From Luteimonas gilva (GTDB lineage Bacteria > Pseudomonadota > Gammaproteobacteria > Xanthomonadales > Xanthomonadaceae), in NCBI RefSeq assembly GCF_005239095.1, contig NZ_SZUA01000002.1, forward strand, positions 744,001-808,000: a stretch of 64,000 bases of DNA. Direction: 5' to 3'. Below the pieces are notes generated by a model that was not told the origin of the DNA, did no database searches, and saw only the letters and a program-made list of their open reading frames with translations. The position numbers and the translations under genes were made by a program. Position 1 is the first letter of the stretch. Every line of letters begins with the position of its first letter. Positions 30,504 to 39,456 of the stretch are shown here, piece after piece.

Positions 30504-32684
30504 ATGACCCCCGGAGAGCCCGCCCACGCCGTTTCCCTGCCCGCCGCGCCCGCGTTGCAGGACGTGCCGGATTACGTGCAGGCGCTGGACGGCGCGGCTT
30601 CCTACCTGCCCGACGACCAGCGCGCGCTGATCCGCCGCGCTTGGGCGGTGGGCGCCGCCGCGCATGCGGGCCAGACCCGCAAATCCGGCGAGCCGTACAT
30701 CACCCATCCGGTGGCCGCGGCCACGATCCTGGCCGAGCAGCGGCTGGACATGGAGACGCTGATCGCGGCGATCCTGCACGACACCATCGAAGACACGCCG
30801 CTGTCGCGCGAGGCGATCGCCGGCGAGTTCGGCGAGACCGTGGCCGAACTGGTGGAAGGCGTCACCAAGCTGGACAAGCTGCAGTTCCGCGACCGCCAGG
30901 AAGCCGCCGCGGAAAGCTTCCGCAAGATGCTGCTGGCGATGTCGCGCGACCTGCGCGTGATCCTGATCAAGCTCGCCGACCGCCTGCACAACATGCGCAC
31001 GCTCGGTGCGCAGTCGGGCGAGGCGCGCGAGCGCATCGCGCGCGAGACGCTGGAGATCTACGCGCCGATCGCGCAACGGCTGGGCATGAACCTGCTCAAG
31101 TCGGAATTGCAAGACCTGGGTTTCCGCGCGCTGCACCCGTGGCGCCATGCGGTGATCGAGAAGCGCATCCGCACCCAGCCGGTGGTGCGGCGCGAGGCCT
31201 TGGCGAAAATACAGTCGCAGCTGGCGCAGCGCTTGGCGATGGAAGGCTTGGCGCACCGCTTGGTCGGCCGGGTCAAGACGCCGTGGAGCATCTACACCAA
31301 GATGCGCGCCGAGCAGAAGAGCTTCGACCAGATGATGGACGTGTTCGGTTTCCGCGTCGTCGTCGCCACGGTGCCGGACTGCTACCACGCGCTGGGCGTG
31401 GTGCATTCTGTGTTCAAGCCGCTGGACGGGCGCTTCCGCGATTTCATCGCCATCCCCAAGGCCAACGGCTACCAGTCGCTGCACACGGTGCTGTTCGGCC
31501 CTTACGGTTCGCCGATCGAAGTGCAGATCCGCACCGAAGAAATGGACCTGATCGCCGAACGCGGCATCGCCGCGCATTGGTCGTACAAGCATGGCGGCGC
31601 CGGCAACAGCGCGCAGAGCCGCGCCAGCAATTGGATCGCGGGCCTGCTGGAGTCGCAGCGCAGCACCGGTTCGTCGCTGGAATTCCTGGAGAACGTGAAG
31701 GTCGACCTGTTCCCGGACGAGGTCTACCTGTTCACGCCCAAGGGCGACATCCTGTCGCTGCCGCGCAACTCGACCGCGCTGGATTTCGCCTATGCGGTGC
31801 ACACCGACGTGGGCAACCACGCGGTGGCGGCGCGCGTGGACAAGAAGCTGGTGCCGTTGCGCACCAAGCTGGTCAGCGGGCAGCGGGTGGAGATCATCAC
31901 CGCGAAATCGGCGGCGCCGAATCCGCAATGGCTGGAGTTCGTCGTTTCCGGCAAGGCGCGCACCGCGATCCGGCATCAGCTGAAGCATCTGGAACACGAG
32001 GACGCGGTGCAGCTCGGCCATCGCATGCTCGACCGCGCGCTGGAAGACCTGAAGACGTCGCTGGAACGATTGCCTTCGGCGCAGCTGGAAGCGTATCTGG
32101 CCGAATTCAAATATCCGCGGTTGGAAGCGCTGCTCGCCGACATCGCGCTCGGCAACCGCATGCCGGTGCAAGTGGCGCAGGCGCTGGCGCGGCAAGCGCC
32201 GGGCACCGGCGATCTGCTCGACACGGCGCGGGCGACGCTGCCGCAGGACAAGATCCTGATCACCGGCCAGGAACGCGGCGTGATCAGCTTCGCCAACTGC
32301 TGCCTGCCGGTGCCGGGCGACGAGATCATGGGCTTCCACACCACCGGCAAGGGCATCGTCGTGCATCGCATGGATTGCCCGAACGTGGTCGATTACCGCA
32401 AATCGCCCGAGCGCTGGGTGCCGATCGGCTGGGACCGCGAAGTGTCCGGCGATTTCCAGGCCGCGTTGCGCATCGAAGTGGAAAACCGGCCGGGCGTGCT
32501 GGCGCAGGTGGCGGCGGCGATCGCGCAAGCGGAGTCCAACATCGACCGCGTCGAATACCTGGAACGCGACACCAGCGTGGCCGGCATCCGCTTCTCGATC
32601 GAAGTGCACGACCGCAAGCATCTGGCCGAAGTGATCCGGCGCGTGCGGCGATTGAACGTCGTGCACGGCGTGCAGCGCCTGTAG
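30504..32684 (+). CDS. spoT: bifunctional (p)ppGpp synthase/hydrolase
   Basis: SpoT makes and hydrolyses the alarmone ppGpp. The 726-residue protein has an intact hydrolase site (HDTIEDT, H92/D93), a synthetase domain (RVKTPWSIYTKM, GRFRDFIAIPKANGYQSLHTVLFG), a TGS domain (FTPKGDILSLPRNSTALDFAY), a helical/Cys region (CCLPVPGDEIMGF) and a C-terminal ACT domain. The start at 30504 is the first ATG of the conserved region. The TAG stop (32682-32684) is part of a GTAG repeat. The co-located rpoZ supports the stringent-response grouping. Confidence 0.96.
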   Translation: MTPGEPAHAVSLPAAPALQDVPDYVQALDGAASYLPDDQRALIRRAWAVGAAAHAGQTRKSGEPYITHPVAAATILAEQRLDMETLIAAILHDTIEDTPLSREAIAGEFGETVAELVEGVTKLDKLQFRDRQEAAAESFRKMLLAMSRDLRVILIKLADRLHNMRTLGAQSGEARERIARETLEIYAPIAQRLGMNLLKSELQDLGFRALHPWRHAVIEKRIRTQPVVRREALAKIQSQLAQRLAMEGLAHRLVGRVKTPWSIYTKMRAEQKSFDQMMDVFGFRVVVATVPDCYHALGVVHSVFKPLDGRFRDFIAIPKANGYQSLHTVLFGPYGSPIEVQIRTEEMDLIAERGIAAHWSYKHGGAGNSAQSRASNWIAGLLESQRSTGSSLEFLENVKVDLFPDEVYLFTPKGDILSLPRNSTALDFAYAVHTDVGNHAVAARVDKKLVPLRTKLVSGQRVEIITAKSAAPNPQWLEFVVSGKARTAIRHQLKHLEHEDAVQLGHRMLDRALEDLKTSLERLPSAQLEAYLAEFKYPRLEALLADIALGNRMPVQVAQALARQAPGTGDLLDTARATLPQDKILITGQERGVISFANCCLPVPGDEIMGFHTTGKGIVVHRMDCPNVVDYRKSPERWVPIGWDREVSGDFQAALRIEVENRPGVLAQVAAAIAQAESNIDRVEYLERDTSVAGIRFSIEVHDRKHLAEVIRRVRRLNVVHGVQRL

Positions 32685-32758
32685 CCCGGGTAAGCGAAGC
32701 GCACCCGGGACCAAGTCGCGGCTGTTTCCCCGGGTGCGCTTCGCTTACCCGGGCTACA
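32680..32758. repeat. perfect inverted repeat TGTAGCCCGGG type
   Basis: Two 30-base arms (32680-32709 and 32729-32758) are perfect inverses, starting TGTAGCCCGGGTAAGCGAAG. The loop is 19 bases. The first arm contains the spoT stop codon. It would fold as a very stable hairpin at the end of spoT but lacks a T-tract. Confidence 0.93.
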
Positions 32759-32773
32759 ATTCCGTATCCCTGG

Positions 32774-32793
32774 GTCCCGGCTTTCGCCGGGAT
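32774..32793. repeat. short hairpin half-element TCCCGGCTTTCGCCGGGA
   Basis: A self-complementary unit followed by TGACGAC, resembling one arm of the repeat at 3017. It lies 18 bases before ridA. Confidence 0.6.
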
Positions 32794-32811
32794 GACGACA
32801 TCGGAGACACC

Positions 32812-33195
32812 ATGCCCCGCGACCCCATCAGCACCAACAAAGCTCCGGCCGCCATCGGTCCGTATTCGCAGGCCGTGCGCGCAGGCGACACCGTCTATTT
32901 GTCCGGCCAAGTCGCGCTCGACCCGATCAGCGGCCTGCTGATCGAAGGCGACGTGCAGGCCCAGGCGCGACGCGCGTTCGACAACCTGCGCGCGGTTTGC
33001 GAAGCGGCGGGCGGTTCGATGGACGACGTCGTTCGCGTCGGTTTGTACCTGACCGATCTGGATCAGTTCGCCGCGGTCAACGCGGTGATGGCCGAATACT
33101 TCCAGGCGCCGTATCCGGCGCGCTCCACCATCGAAGTCTCGGCGCTGCCGCGCGGCGCGCAGTTCGAGGTCGATGCGGTTATGGTGCTGGATTAA
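32812..33195 (+). CDS. ridA: RidA family enamine/imine deaminase
   Basis: RidA (YjgF) hydrolyses reactive enamines/imines made by PLP enzymes. The 127-residue protein (E. coli 128) has NKAPAAIGPYSQAVRAGDTV and LSGQVALDP near the start, VRVGLYLTDLDQFAAVN, and the substrate Arg in YPARSTIEVSALPRGAQFEVD. It follows spoT, as in related genomes. The expected neighbour recG is displaced by about 6 kb. Confidence 0.95.
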   Translation: MPRDPISTNKAPAAIGPYSQAVRAGDTVYLSGQVALDPISGLLIEGDVQAQARRAFDNLRAVCEAAGGSMDDVVRVGLYLTDLDQFAAVNAVMAEYFQAPYPARSTIEVSALPRGAQFEVDAVMVLD

Positions 33196-33271
33196 AAGCG
33201 TTAGACACGGATAGAAGCGGCATTGGCTGTTGATCCGCGTTCATCGGATCTTATCCGTGTCGAAATGCTTT
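33195..33271. repeat. inverted repeat between ridA and araC-like gene
   Basis: AAAGCGTTAGACACGGATA (33195-33213) and TATCCGTGTCGAAATGCTTT (33252-33271) are nearly inverse. The second arm contains the TAA stop of the AraC-like gene. The two genes converge here, so it could act as a bidirectional terminator, or it marks the left edge of the displaced module. Confidence 0.65.
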
Positions 33272-34300
33272 AGCTCCGCGCGCGTCGCTCGGCGCCACTC
33301 CCGTCCAACGCTTGAACGCGCGCCGGAATTCGCGCGCGTCCTTGAATCCGAGTTCGGCGCCGATCTGCGCGATCGGCATCCGGCCTTCGTGCAGAAGATC
33401 CTGCGCGCGTTCGCTGCGCGCATCGTCGTGGATCGCTTTGTAATGCGTGCCGGCGTCGGCCAGCTGCCGGCGCAGGGTGCGCTCGGTCAGGTGCAGTTCG
33501 GCGGCGATTTCCGCCAAGCGCGGGTTCTCGCGCAAGCGTTCGCGCACCAGCCGGCGCACGCCGGCGACGAGCTCGCTGGGCTTGCGCTCGCGCGGCAACT
33601 GCGCTTGGCATAGCGCCAGCGCTTGTTGAGCGCTGACCGGGTTGTAGGTCGGCAGTTTGTATTCCGCCCAGGCCGCGTCGACCAGCACGCGGTTGCGCGG
33701 CATGCCGAACCGCACCGGACAGCCGAACACTTCGTCGTAACGCGCGGCATAAGCCGGCGCGGGGTAGGTCAATTCCAAGCGCAACGGCCTGAAGCTTTCG
33801 CCGATCAGGCCGCGGCAAAGCATCAGCGTGCTCGCGAACAGTTCTTCGCACAGGAACGGCAGCAAGTGATCGTCGGGCGCGCGCTGGTGCGCGGCCATCG
33901 CGATCGCGCCGGGATCGGAGGTGTCGAATTCCAGGTCCATCAGGCTGCCCGACAGGCCGGCGTACTGCAGGCCGATGCCGATCGCGTCGCCGAACGTGCG
34001 CGCGGTCATCATCGCCAGGCCCAGCAGGCCGAAATTGCCGATGTTCTGATGGCAGCCCAGCTGCAGGCCCAAATCGGGTTGCGGCATCGCCTGCAACGCG
34101 GCTTCGACGATGCGGCTGGCCTGACGATAGGAAACGCGCACGGTCGGGTCGTCGATCTGGGCCCGGGTCAGCGGCAGGCCCGCCAGCCACGGCTCGCAGG
34201 AAATGCCCGCCTCGTCCGCCAGCTGACACAGCCCAGCGAGGATGTTGGTGGCGGTGTCGGCGGTGGTCAGCCGCGGATCGAGCGAGGCTTTGGCGCCCAT
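33251..34300 (-). CDS. AraC-family transcriptional regulator with arabinose-binding-like N-domain
   Basis: A 349-residue regulator of the OruR/ArgR/Arabinose_bd type. The N-terminal two thirds contain LGCHQNIGNFGLLGLAMMTA and DLGLQL, a ligand-binding region. The C-terminal AraC DNA-binding domain has RLAEIAAELHLTERTLRRQL and PIAQIGAELGFKDAREFRRAFKRW, the two helix-turn-helix motifs. ATG 34300 is used. It is divergent from the beta-helix/cytochrome/TonB-receptor genes and the most likely local regulator. In the family the inducer is often a small amine, fatty-acid or aromatic compound, but the inducer here is unknown. Confidence 0.92.
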   Translation of the reverse strand: MGAKASLDPRLTTADTATNILAGLCQLADEAGISCEPWLAGLPLTRAQIDDPTVRVSYRQASRIVEAALQAMPQPDLGLQLGCHQNIGNFGLLGLAMMTARTFGDAIGIGLQYAGLSGSLMDLEFDTSDPGAIAMAAHQRAPDDHLLPFLCEELFASTLMLCRGLIGESFRPLRLELTYPAPAYAARYDEVFGCPVRFGMPRNRVLVDAAWAEYKLPTYNPVSAQQALALCQAQLPRERKPSELVAGVRRLVRERLRENPRLAEIAAELHLTERTLRRQLADAGTHYKAIHDDARSERAQDLLHEGRMPIAQIGAELGFKDAREFRRAFKRWTGVAPSDARGAKAFRHG

Positions 34301-34427
34301 CGAACGTAATTTGTCCGTTTTTCCCCCCGTGAGTATGCCGCCCCGGCCCTCTCCATGCGAGTGCGTACGGCGGGAGACTTCATGTTTGTGACATGGCGCC
34401 GCAGACAGGCGGAACGGGGAGGCGGAA

Positions 34428-35636
34428 ATGGTGCGGATCGGAACGTTGACAGGCATCGCGATGGCGATGCTGCTGGCCGGCTGCGGGCGCGAGCAAGCGC
34501 CGGCGCCCGTCGCGGATACGGCTTTCCAGAAACAACTGCAGGAACGCTTGCTCGACGCCAAGCCGGGCGACGTCATCGACATCCCCGCCGGCCGCCACGC
34601 CTTCGACCGCAGCCTGAGCCTGCGCGTGGACAACGTCACCATCCGCGGCGCCGGCATGGACAAGACCATCCTCAGCTTCAAGGGCCAGAAGAGCGGCGCG
34701 GAAGGCCTGATCGTCAACGCCAGCGGCTTCACCCTGGAGAACCTGGCGATCGAAGACAGCAAGGGCGACGGCCTGAAGGTCAACGAAGGCGAGAACATCG
34801 CCATCCGCAAGGTGCGCGTGGAATGGACCAACGGCCCCGACACGGACAACGGCGCCTACGGTTTGTATCCGGTGCAGACCAAGAACGTGCTGATCGAGGA
34901 TTCGGTGGTGATCGGCGCGTCCGACGCGGGCATCTATGTGGGCCAGTCGCAGAACATCGTCGTACGCCGCAACCGCGCCGAGCGCAACGTGGCCGGGATC
35001 GAGATCGAGAACTGCATCGGCGCCGACGTGCACGACAACATCGCCACCGAGAACACCGGCGGCATCCTGGTGTTCAACATGCCCGATTTGCCGCAGCCGG
35101 GCCACACGACCCGCGTGTTCAAGAACAAGATCGTCAAGAACAACACCGCCAATTTCGGCCGCAAAGGCACCGCGGTGGCCAGCGTGCCGGCCGGCTCGGG
35201 CGTGGTGATCATGTCCAACGACCAAGTCGAGGTGTTCGACAACGACATCGCCGACAACAAGACCGCGAACGTGGTCATCGCTAGCCACTACTCGGCCGGC
35301 TACGAAGGCAAGTACAAGCCGTCGGCGGCGTTCGATCCGTACCCCGAACAGATCTACGTATACGGCAACCGTTTTTCCGGCGGCGGCGACTCGCCCGATG
35401 GTTTGGACCTGAAGGCGCTGAAGATCGCGCTGTTCGGCCTCAACGGCCGCCTGCCCGACGTGCTGTGGGACGGCTACGCCAATCCCAAACACGCCGGCGG
35501 ACCGCAGATCTGCATCGAAGGCGCCTCCGGCGTGCTCAACGCGGACGGGCCGAACAAGAACAAGAATCCGAAGTCGGATGCGGCACCGTTCAAGTGCGAG
35601 CTGCCGAAGTTGCCGGCGGTGGAATTGAAGGTCTGA
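34428..35636 (+). CDS. parallel beta-helix lipoprotein (TIGR03805-like)
   Basis: A 402-residue lipoprotein. The signal MVRIGTLTGIAMAMLLAGCG has a lipobox with Cys at about residue 19. It is followed by a right-handed beta-helix with repeats such as NVTIRGAGMDKTILSF, FTLENLAIEDSKGDGLKV, NIAIRKVRV, NVLIEDSVVIGASDAGIYVG and NIVVRRNRAERNVAGIEIEN. The C-terminal part is loop-rich. It resembles the TIGR03805 family of beta-helix proteins found as a pair with TIGR03806 cytochromes, function undescribed to my knowledge. The next gene is that partner. Beta-helices usually bind or act on polysaccharides, so an enzyme or surface binding role is plausible but unproven. Confidence 0.87.
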   Translation: MVRIGTLTGIAMAMLLAGCGREQAPAPVADTAFQKQLQERLLDAKPGDVIDIPAGRHAFDRSLSLRVDNVTIRGAGMDKTILSFKGQKSGAEGLIVNASGFTLENLAIEDSKGDGLKVNEGENIAIRKVRVEWTNGPDTDNGAYGLYPVQTKNVLIEDSVVIGASDAGIYVGQSQNIVVRRNRAERNVAGIEIENCIGADVHDNIATENTGGILVFNMPDLPQPGHTTRVFKNKIVKNNTANFGRKGTAVASVPAGSGVVIMSNDQVEVFDNDIADNKTANVVIASHYSAGYEGKYKPSAAFDPYPEQIYVYGNRFSGGGDSPDGLDLKALKIALFGLNGRLPDVLWDGYANPKHAGGPQICIEGASGVLNADGPNKNKNPKSDAAPFKCELPKLPAVELKV

Positions 35637-35664
35637 GCATCCCGATGCCGCTTCTTGTTTTTAG

Positions 35665-35782
35665 CCGTCATTCCCCCGAAGGCGGGAATCCAGCGACTTT
35701 CGTGCCGATCGCAGCGATCTGGCTTGCCCTCACCCAACCCTCTCCCGCAAGCGGGAGAGGGTTCGAGGCAAGTCGCTGGATT
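35665..35782. repeat. composite palindromic repeat at the start of the diheme cytochrome gene
   Basis: AATCCAGCGACTT (35687-35699) and its exact inverse AAGTCGCTGGATT (35770-35782) flank a CCCTCTCCCGC-AA-GCGGGAGAGGG palindrome (35738-35761), the third copy of that repeat. A CGTCATTCCCCCGAAGGCGGGAA hairpin precedes the left arm. The reading frame of the cytochrome stays open through it. Confidence 0.85.
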
Positions 35783-35791
35783 GCCGCCATC

Positions 35792-36928
35792 GTGGGAACG
35801 GCGGTGCGGGTATCCGCCGTGGCGCTCGTTTTCTTGCTGGCCGCTTGCTCGCGCCAACCGGCGCCCGTGCAATTCCACGCCGACGGCTACCCGCCCAAGC
35901 TCAGCGACTGGCGCGTCGTCTACCGCGACGGCGACAAGCTCGCCTTGAACCAGGGCGTGGTGCCTTTCGATCTCAACACGCCGTTGTTCAGCGATTACGC
36001 GCACAAATTGCGCACCGTGTGGATGCCGAAGGGACAGGCGGCGAAATACGAGCCGAAAGAGAGCTTCGATTTCCCGGTCGGCACCATCCTCAGCAAGACC
36101 TTCTTCTATCCGAAGGCGAAAGGCGGGGCGGATGCCGTCGCGCGCACCTACGACGAGTCGCGCGACCGCAGCGGCGAGGGCTTGGATCTGCGCAACGTGC
36201 GCATGATCGAAACCCGCTTGCTGGTGCATCGCGCGCAGGGTTGGGTGGCGTTGGCTTACGTGTGGAACGCGGAGCAGACCGAAGCCGAACTGGCGCGCAC
36301 CGGCGATAGCGTAGCGCTGTCGCTAGTCGCCGACGACGGCGGCCGCGAGGATTTCACCTATCAAGTGCCGGACCAAAACCAATGCGCCGGCTGCCACGCC
36401 AGCAACAACACCACGCGGTTGATCCGGCCGTTGGGGCCGAAAGCGCGCCATCTGAACCGCGACTACGCCTACGCCTCCGGCAGCGAGAACCAGCTCGCGC
36501 ATTGGACCATGCTCGGCTATCTGCAAGGCGCGCCCGCATCCGGCGCGCCGCGCAACGCGAATTGGCGCGACGCGGCGCGGGCCAGCCTGGACGACCGCGC
36601 CCGCGCCTATCTGGACGTCAACTGCGGCCATTGCCACAACGCGCGCGGCCCGGCGGATACTTCCGGTCTGTTGCTCGACATCGGCGACCACGAACCGCGC
36701 CATCTGGGCCTGTGCAAGCCGCCGATCGCGGCCGGCCGCGGCACGGGCGGCCATCGTTTCGGTATCGTGCCGGGCAAGCCCGACGAATCGATCCTCGCTT
36801 TCCGCATCGACAGCGACGATCCGGGCGTGATGATGCCGGAGCTGGGGCGCGATGTGGTGCATAAAGAGGGCGTGGCGCTGATCCGCGCCTGGATCGCGGG
36901 GATGCAGGGGGACTGCGATCCGATTTGA
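35792..36928 (+). CDS. diheme c-type cytochrome lipoprotein (TIGR03806/SO2930-like)
   Basis: A 378-residue protein with a lipoprotein signal (AVALVFLLAACSRQP). Two heme c motifs are present: CAGCH (codons at 36383-36397, about residue 198) and CGHCH (36623-36637, about residue 278). Beta-strand-rich sequence is LNTPLFSDYAHKLRTVWMPKG. It is the partner of the beta-helix gene and may pass electrons in the periplasm or on a membrane surface. The start is uncertain: GTG 35792 gives a clean signal peptide, whereas ATG 35645 would translate an intergenic repeat as 49 extra residues. Function unknown. Confidence 0.8.
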   Translation: MGTAVRVSAVALVFLLAACSRQPAPVQFHADGYPPKLSDWRVVYRDGDKLALNQGVVPFDLNTPLFSDYAHKLRTVWMPKGQAAKYEPKESFDFPVGTILSKTFFYPKAKGGADAVARTYDESRDRSGEGLDLRNVRMIETRLLVHRAQGWVALAYVWNAEQTEAELARTGDSVALSLVADDGGREDFTYQVPDQNQCAGCHASNNTTRLIRPLGPKARHLNRDYAYASGSENQLAHWTMLGYLQGAPASGAPRNANWRDAARASLDDRARAYLDVNCGHCHNARGPADTSGLLLDIGDHEPRHLGLCKPPIAAGRGTGGHRFGIVPGKPDESILAFRIDSDDPGVMMPELGRDVVHKEGVALIRAWIAGMQGDCDPI

Positions 36929-36993
36929 ATGCGTTCGCGCGGCAAAAAAAAGCGGCACGATCCAAAACATTCGCAACCTGGAGGGGAGAAGCG

Positions 36994-39429
36994 ATGACGT
37001 CGAAACCGAAGATCCTGGCGGTGAGTTTGCGCCGCGCGTTGGCCGGCGCCTGCCTGCTGCCCCTGGCTGCGGCCGCATGGGCTCAGCAACAGCCGTCCGC
37101 AACGCAAACGCAGCAGAACGAAGCGGTCACGCTCGACCGCATCGTCGTCACCGCGCAAAGCCGCGAGCAAGAACTGCAGGACGTGCCGATCGCGTTGCAA
37201 GTGGTCACCGACCAATTGCTCGGCGACGTCGCCGCCGAAGACTTGGGCGATATCGACAGCTTCGTGCCCGGCTTGGTGGTGGACAGCAACCAGCCGACCC
37301 AGCCCAGCTTCACGCTGCGCGGCATCAGCACCGACGATTTCGGCATCGGCACCGATCCCGCCGTCGGCGTCTACGTCGACGGCGTCTACGCCGGCCGCGG
37401 CGGCGGCGTGCTGCTGCCGTTCACCGACGTCGAACGCATCGAAGTGCTGAAGGGGCCGCAGGGCACGCTGTTCGGGCGCAATACGGCCGCGGGCGCCATC
37501 TCGATCATCACCCGCAAGCCGGGCGACGAACTCGAAGGCCGCGCCAAAGTGCGTCTGGGCAAATACGGCAAGGCCTATGTCGAAGGCATGTTGAACGTGC
37601 CCGCCGGCGAGGATTCCGCATTCCGCTTCAACGCGTTGGCCAACCACGGCAACGGCTGGGTGCGCGATGCGATTACCGGTCAAGACCTCAAGCCGGAAGA
37701 CAACTGGGCCACCCGCGCCGCGTTCCGTACTCGCTTCAGCGACGCGACCAGCTTGTTCGTCAGCTGGGATCACGAGAAGCTCGACCAGCGCGCGCAGGTG
37801 ACCACCGGCATCGTCGCGTTGCCGCCGTATCCGCTGACGCCGTCGCTGCCGGTGGACGAAGCGGCGTACCTGGATCCGCGCAAGATCCCGACCGCCAACG
37901 ACGCCGAGGACAGCCGCGAATACCGGCGCTTCGACGGCGTGACGCTGATCGTCGATCACGCCTTCGATTGGGGCAGCCTCACTTCGACCACGTCCTGGCG
38001 CGACTACGATTCGGAAAACCGCGCGGTGGACGAAGACGGTACCGCGCGCCGCGACCTGTACGTCGATTCGACCAACACCGAAAGCAACCACAGCCTTTAC
38101 CAGGAGTTCAAATTCGCCGGCAGCACCGACAAGCTCGATTGGGTGGCCGGGGCGAGCTTCTTCCAGGAAAAGGCGAAACAGACCAGCGAAGTGAACACGT
38201 TCACGGACGCGGTGGACACGATCCTGAAGAATCTCGGCGCCGCGCCCGACGGCTTGTTCGGCCCGGTTTCGGACCAGTTGGCGATGCTGGGCGTTCCGAT
38301 CAGCCTGCGCGGCCATCGCTGGAACGAGGCTTTCCGCAACAACCTCGACACCAAGGCCTACGCGGTCTACGGGGACGTGATCTGGCACGTCACGGACAAG
38401 TTCAACCTCACCGTCGGCGGCCGATTCACCCGCGACGAGAAGAAATTCACCTGGTTCAACAGCCTGCGCAACGCGCCGACCTTGGATTTGGCGCTGGATC
38501 AATTGGCGGCGCTCGGCTTCTTCGGTTTTCCGGGCGTGCCGCCGCGCGAACAATTCGTGTTCGACGTCGCGTTCATCGATCCGCCGGCCATGCTCAACAA
38601 GGGCAAGACGAACCGGACTTCGAAATCCTGGAGCGACTTCAGCCCGCGCCTGGTCGCCGACTATCACTTCGACGACAACACGATGGGCTTCGCCTCGTTG
38701 GCCAAGGGCTACAAGGCCGGCGGCTTCAACGCGCTGCAGATCGGCAGCGAGTTCGAGAACGAGGAAGTCTGGAACTTCGAGACCGGCATCAAGAAGGCGT
38801 TGCCGGACTACAACCTGTCGTTCAACGCATCGGCGTTCTACTACGTCTACGACAACCGCCAGGCCGTGGTGCTGGACATGACCACCGATATTCCGCGTTT
38901 CGTGGTGGACACGTCCGACTTGGAAGCCTGGGGCGTCGACTTCGACGCGCGCTGGCAGGCGACGAAGGGGCTGGGCCTGGATTTCAACGCCGAATACATC
39001 GACGCGACCTACAAGGAATACACCAACGCGCAAGGCGTCGACCTCGACGGCCAGCCGACCGGCACGCCGCATTGGTCCTTCGCCGCGGGCCTGGACTATG
39101 TGTGGGATCTGGGCGAACACGGCGATCTGCGTTTCGTCGTGCGCCACGCCTACCGCGGCAAGACCCGCTGCAACGCCGAATCGCAGTCGCAGAACGCTTG
39201 CGGCATCAGCCCGGCACTGGATCTGGGCGAAGCGCAGAACGTCACCGACGCGCGCATCGCCTGGAATTCGGCGCAAGGACATTGGTCCTGGGCGATCTAC
39301 GGCAACAACCTGGGCGACAACCAGTACATCAACTCGCTGGGCACCTACGGCAAGACCGTGCTCGGCACCGTCGGCGCGCGCGTCACCGAACCGCGCACTT
39401 ACGGCGTGGAGGTCGGCTTCAAGTTCTGA
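36994..39429 (+). CDS. TonB-dependent outer-membrane receptor
   Basis: An 811-residue receptor with a signal peptide (ALAGACLLPLAAAAWAQ), a plug domain at about residues 45-160 (RIVVTAQSREQELQDVPIAL, SFTLRGIST, RIEVLKGPQGTLFGRNTAAG) and a 22-strand barrel ending in the aromatic residue F. It lacks an N-terminal signalling (STN) domain, so it is not a FecA-type sensor. A strong GGAGGGGAGAAG ribosome site precedes the ATG. It is 65 bases after the cytochrome gene, so probably co-transcribed. It would import the ligand on which the beta-helix/cytochrome pair acts; the ligand is unknown. Confidence 0.93.
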   Translation: MTSKPKILAVSLRRALAGACLLPLAAAAWAQQQPSATQTQQNEAVTLDRIVVTAQSREQELQDVPIALQVVTDQLLGDVAAEDLGDIDSFVPGLVVDSNQPTQPSFTLRGISTDDFGIGTDPAVGVYVDGVYAGRGGGVLLPFTDVERIEVLKGPQGTLFGRNTAAGAISIITRKPGDELEGRAKVRLGKYGKAYVEGMLNVPAGEDSAFRFNALANHGNGWVRDAITGQDLKPEDNWATRAAFRTRFSDATSLFVSWDHEKLDQRAQVTTGIVALPPYPLTPSLPVDEAAYLDPRKIPTANDAEDSREYRRFDGVTLIVDHAFDWGSLTSTTSWRDYDSENRAVDEDGTARRDLYVDSTNTESNHSLYQEFKFAGSTDKLDWVAGASFFQEKAKQTSEVNTFTDAVDTILKNLGAAPDGLFGPVSDQLAMLGVPISLRGHRWNEAFRNNLDTKAYAVYGDVIWHVTDKFNLTVGGRFTRDEKKFTWFNSLRNAPTLDLALDQLAALGFFGFPGVPPREQFVFDVAFIDPPAMLNKGKTNRTSKSWSDFSPRLVADYHFDDNTMGFASLAKGYKAGGFNALQIGSEFENEEVWNFETGIKKALPDYNLSFNASAFYYVYDNRQAVVLDMTTDIPRFVVDTSDLEAWGVDFDARWQATKGLGLDFNAEYIDATYKEYTNAQGVDLDGQPTGTPHWSFAAGLDYVWDLGEHGDLRFVVRHAYRGKTRCNAESQSQNACGISPALDLGEAQNVTDARIAWNSAQGHWSWAIYGNNLGDNQYINSLGTYGKTVLGTVGARVTEPRTYGVEVGFKF

Positions 39430-39456
39430 TCGGGCTGTCCCGCAGTGCATGGGGAG

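Noticed and set aside
36607-39450. A 947-residue minus-strand open frame opposite the receptor
   Set aside because: No recognisable motif; long antisense frames are common in this high-GC DNA, and the plus-strand receptor explains the segment.
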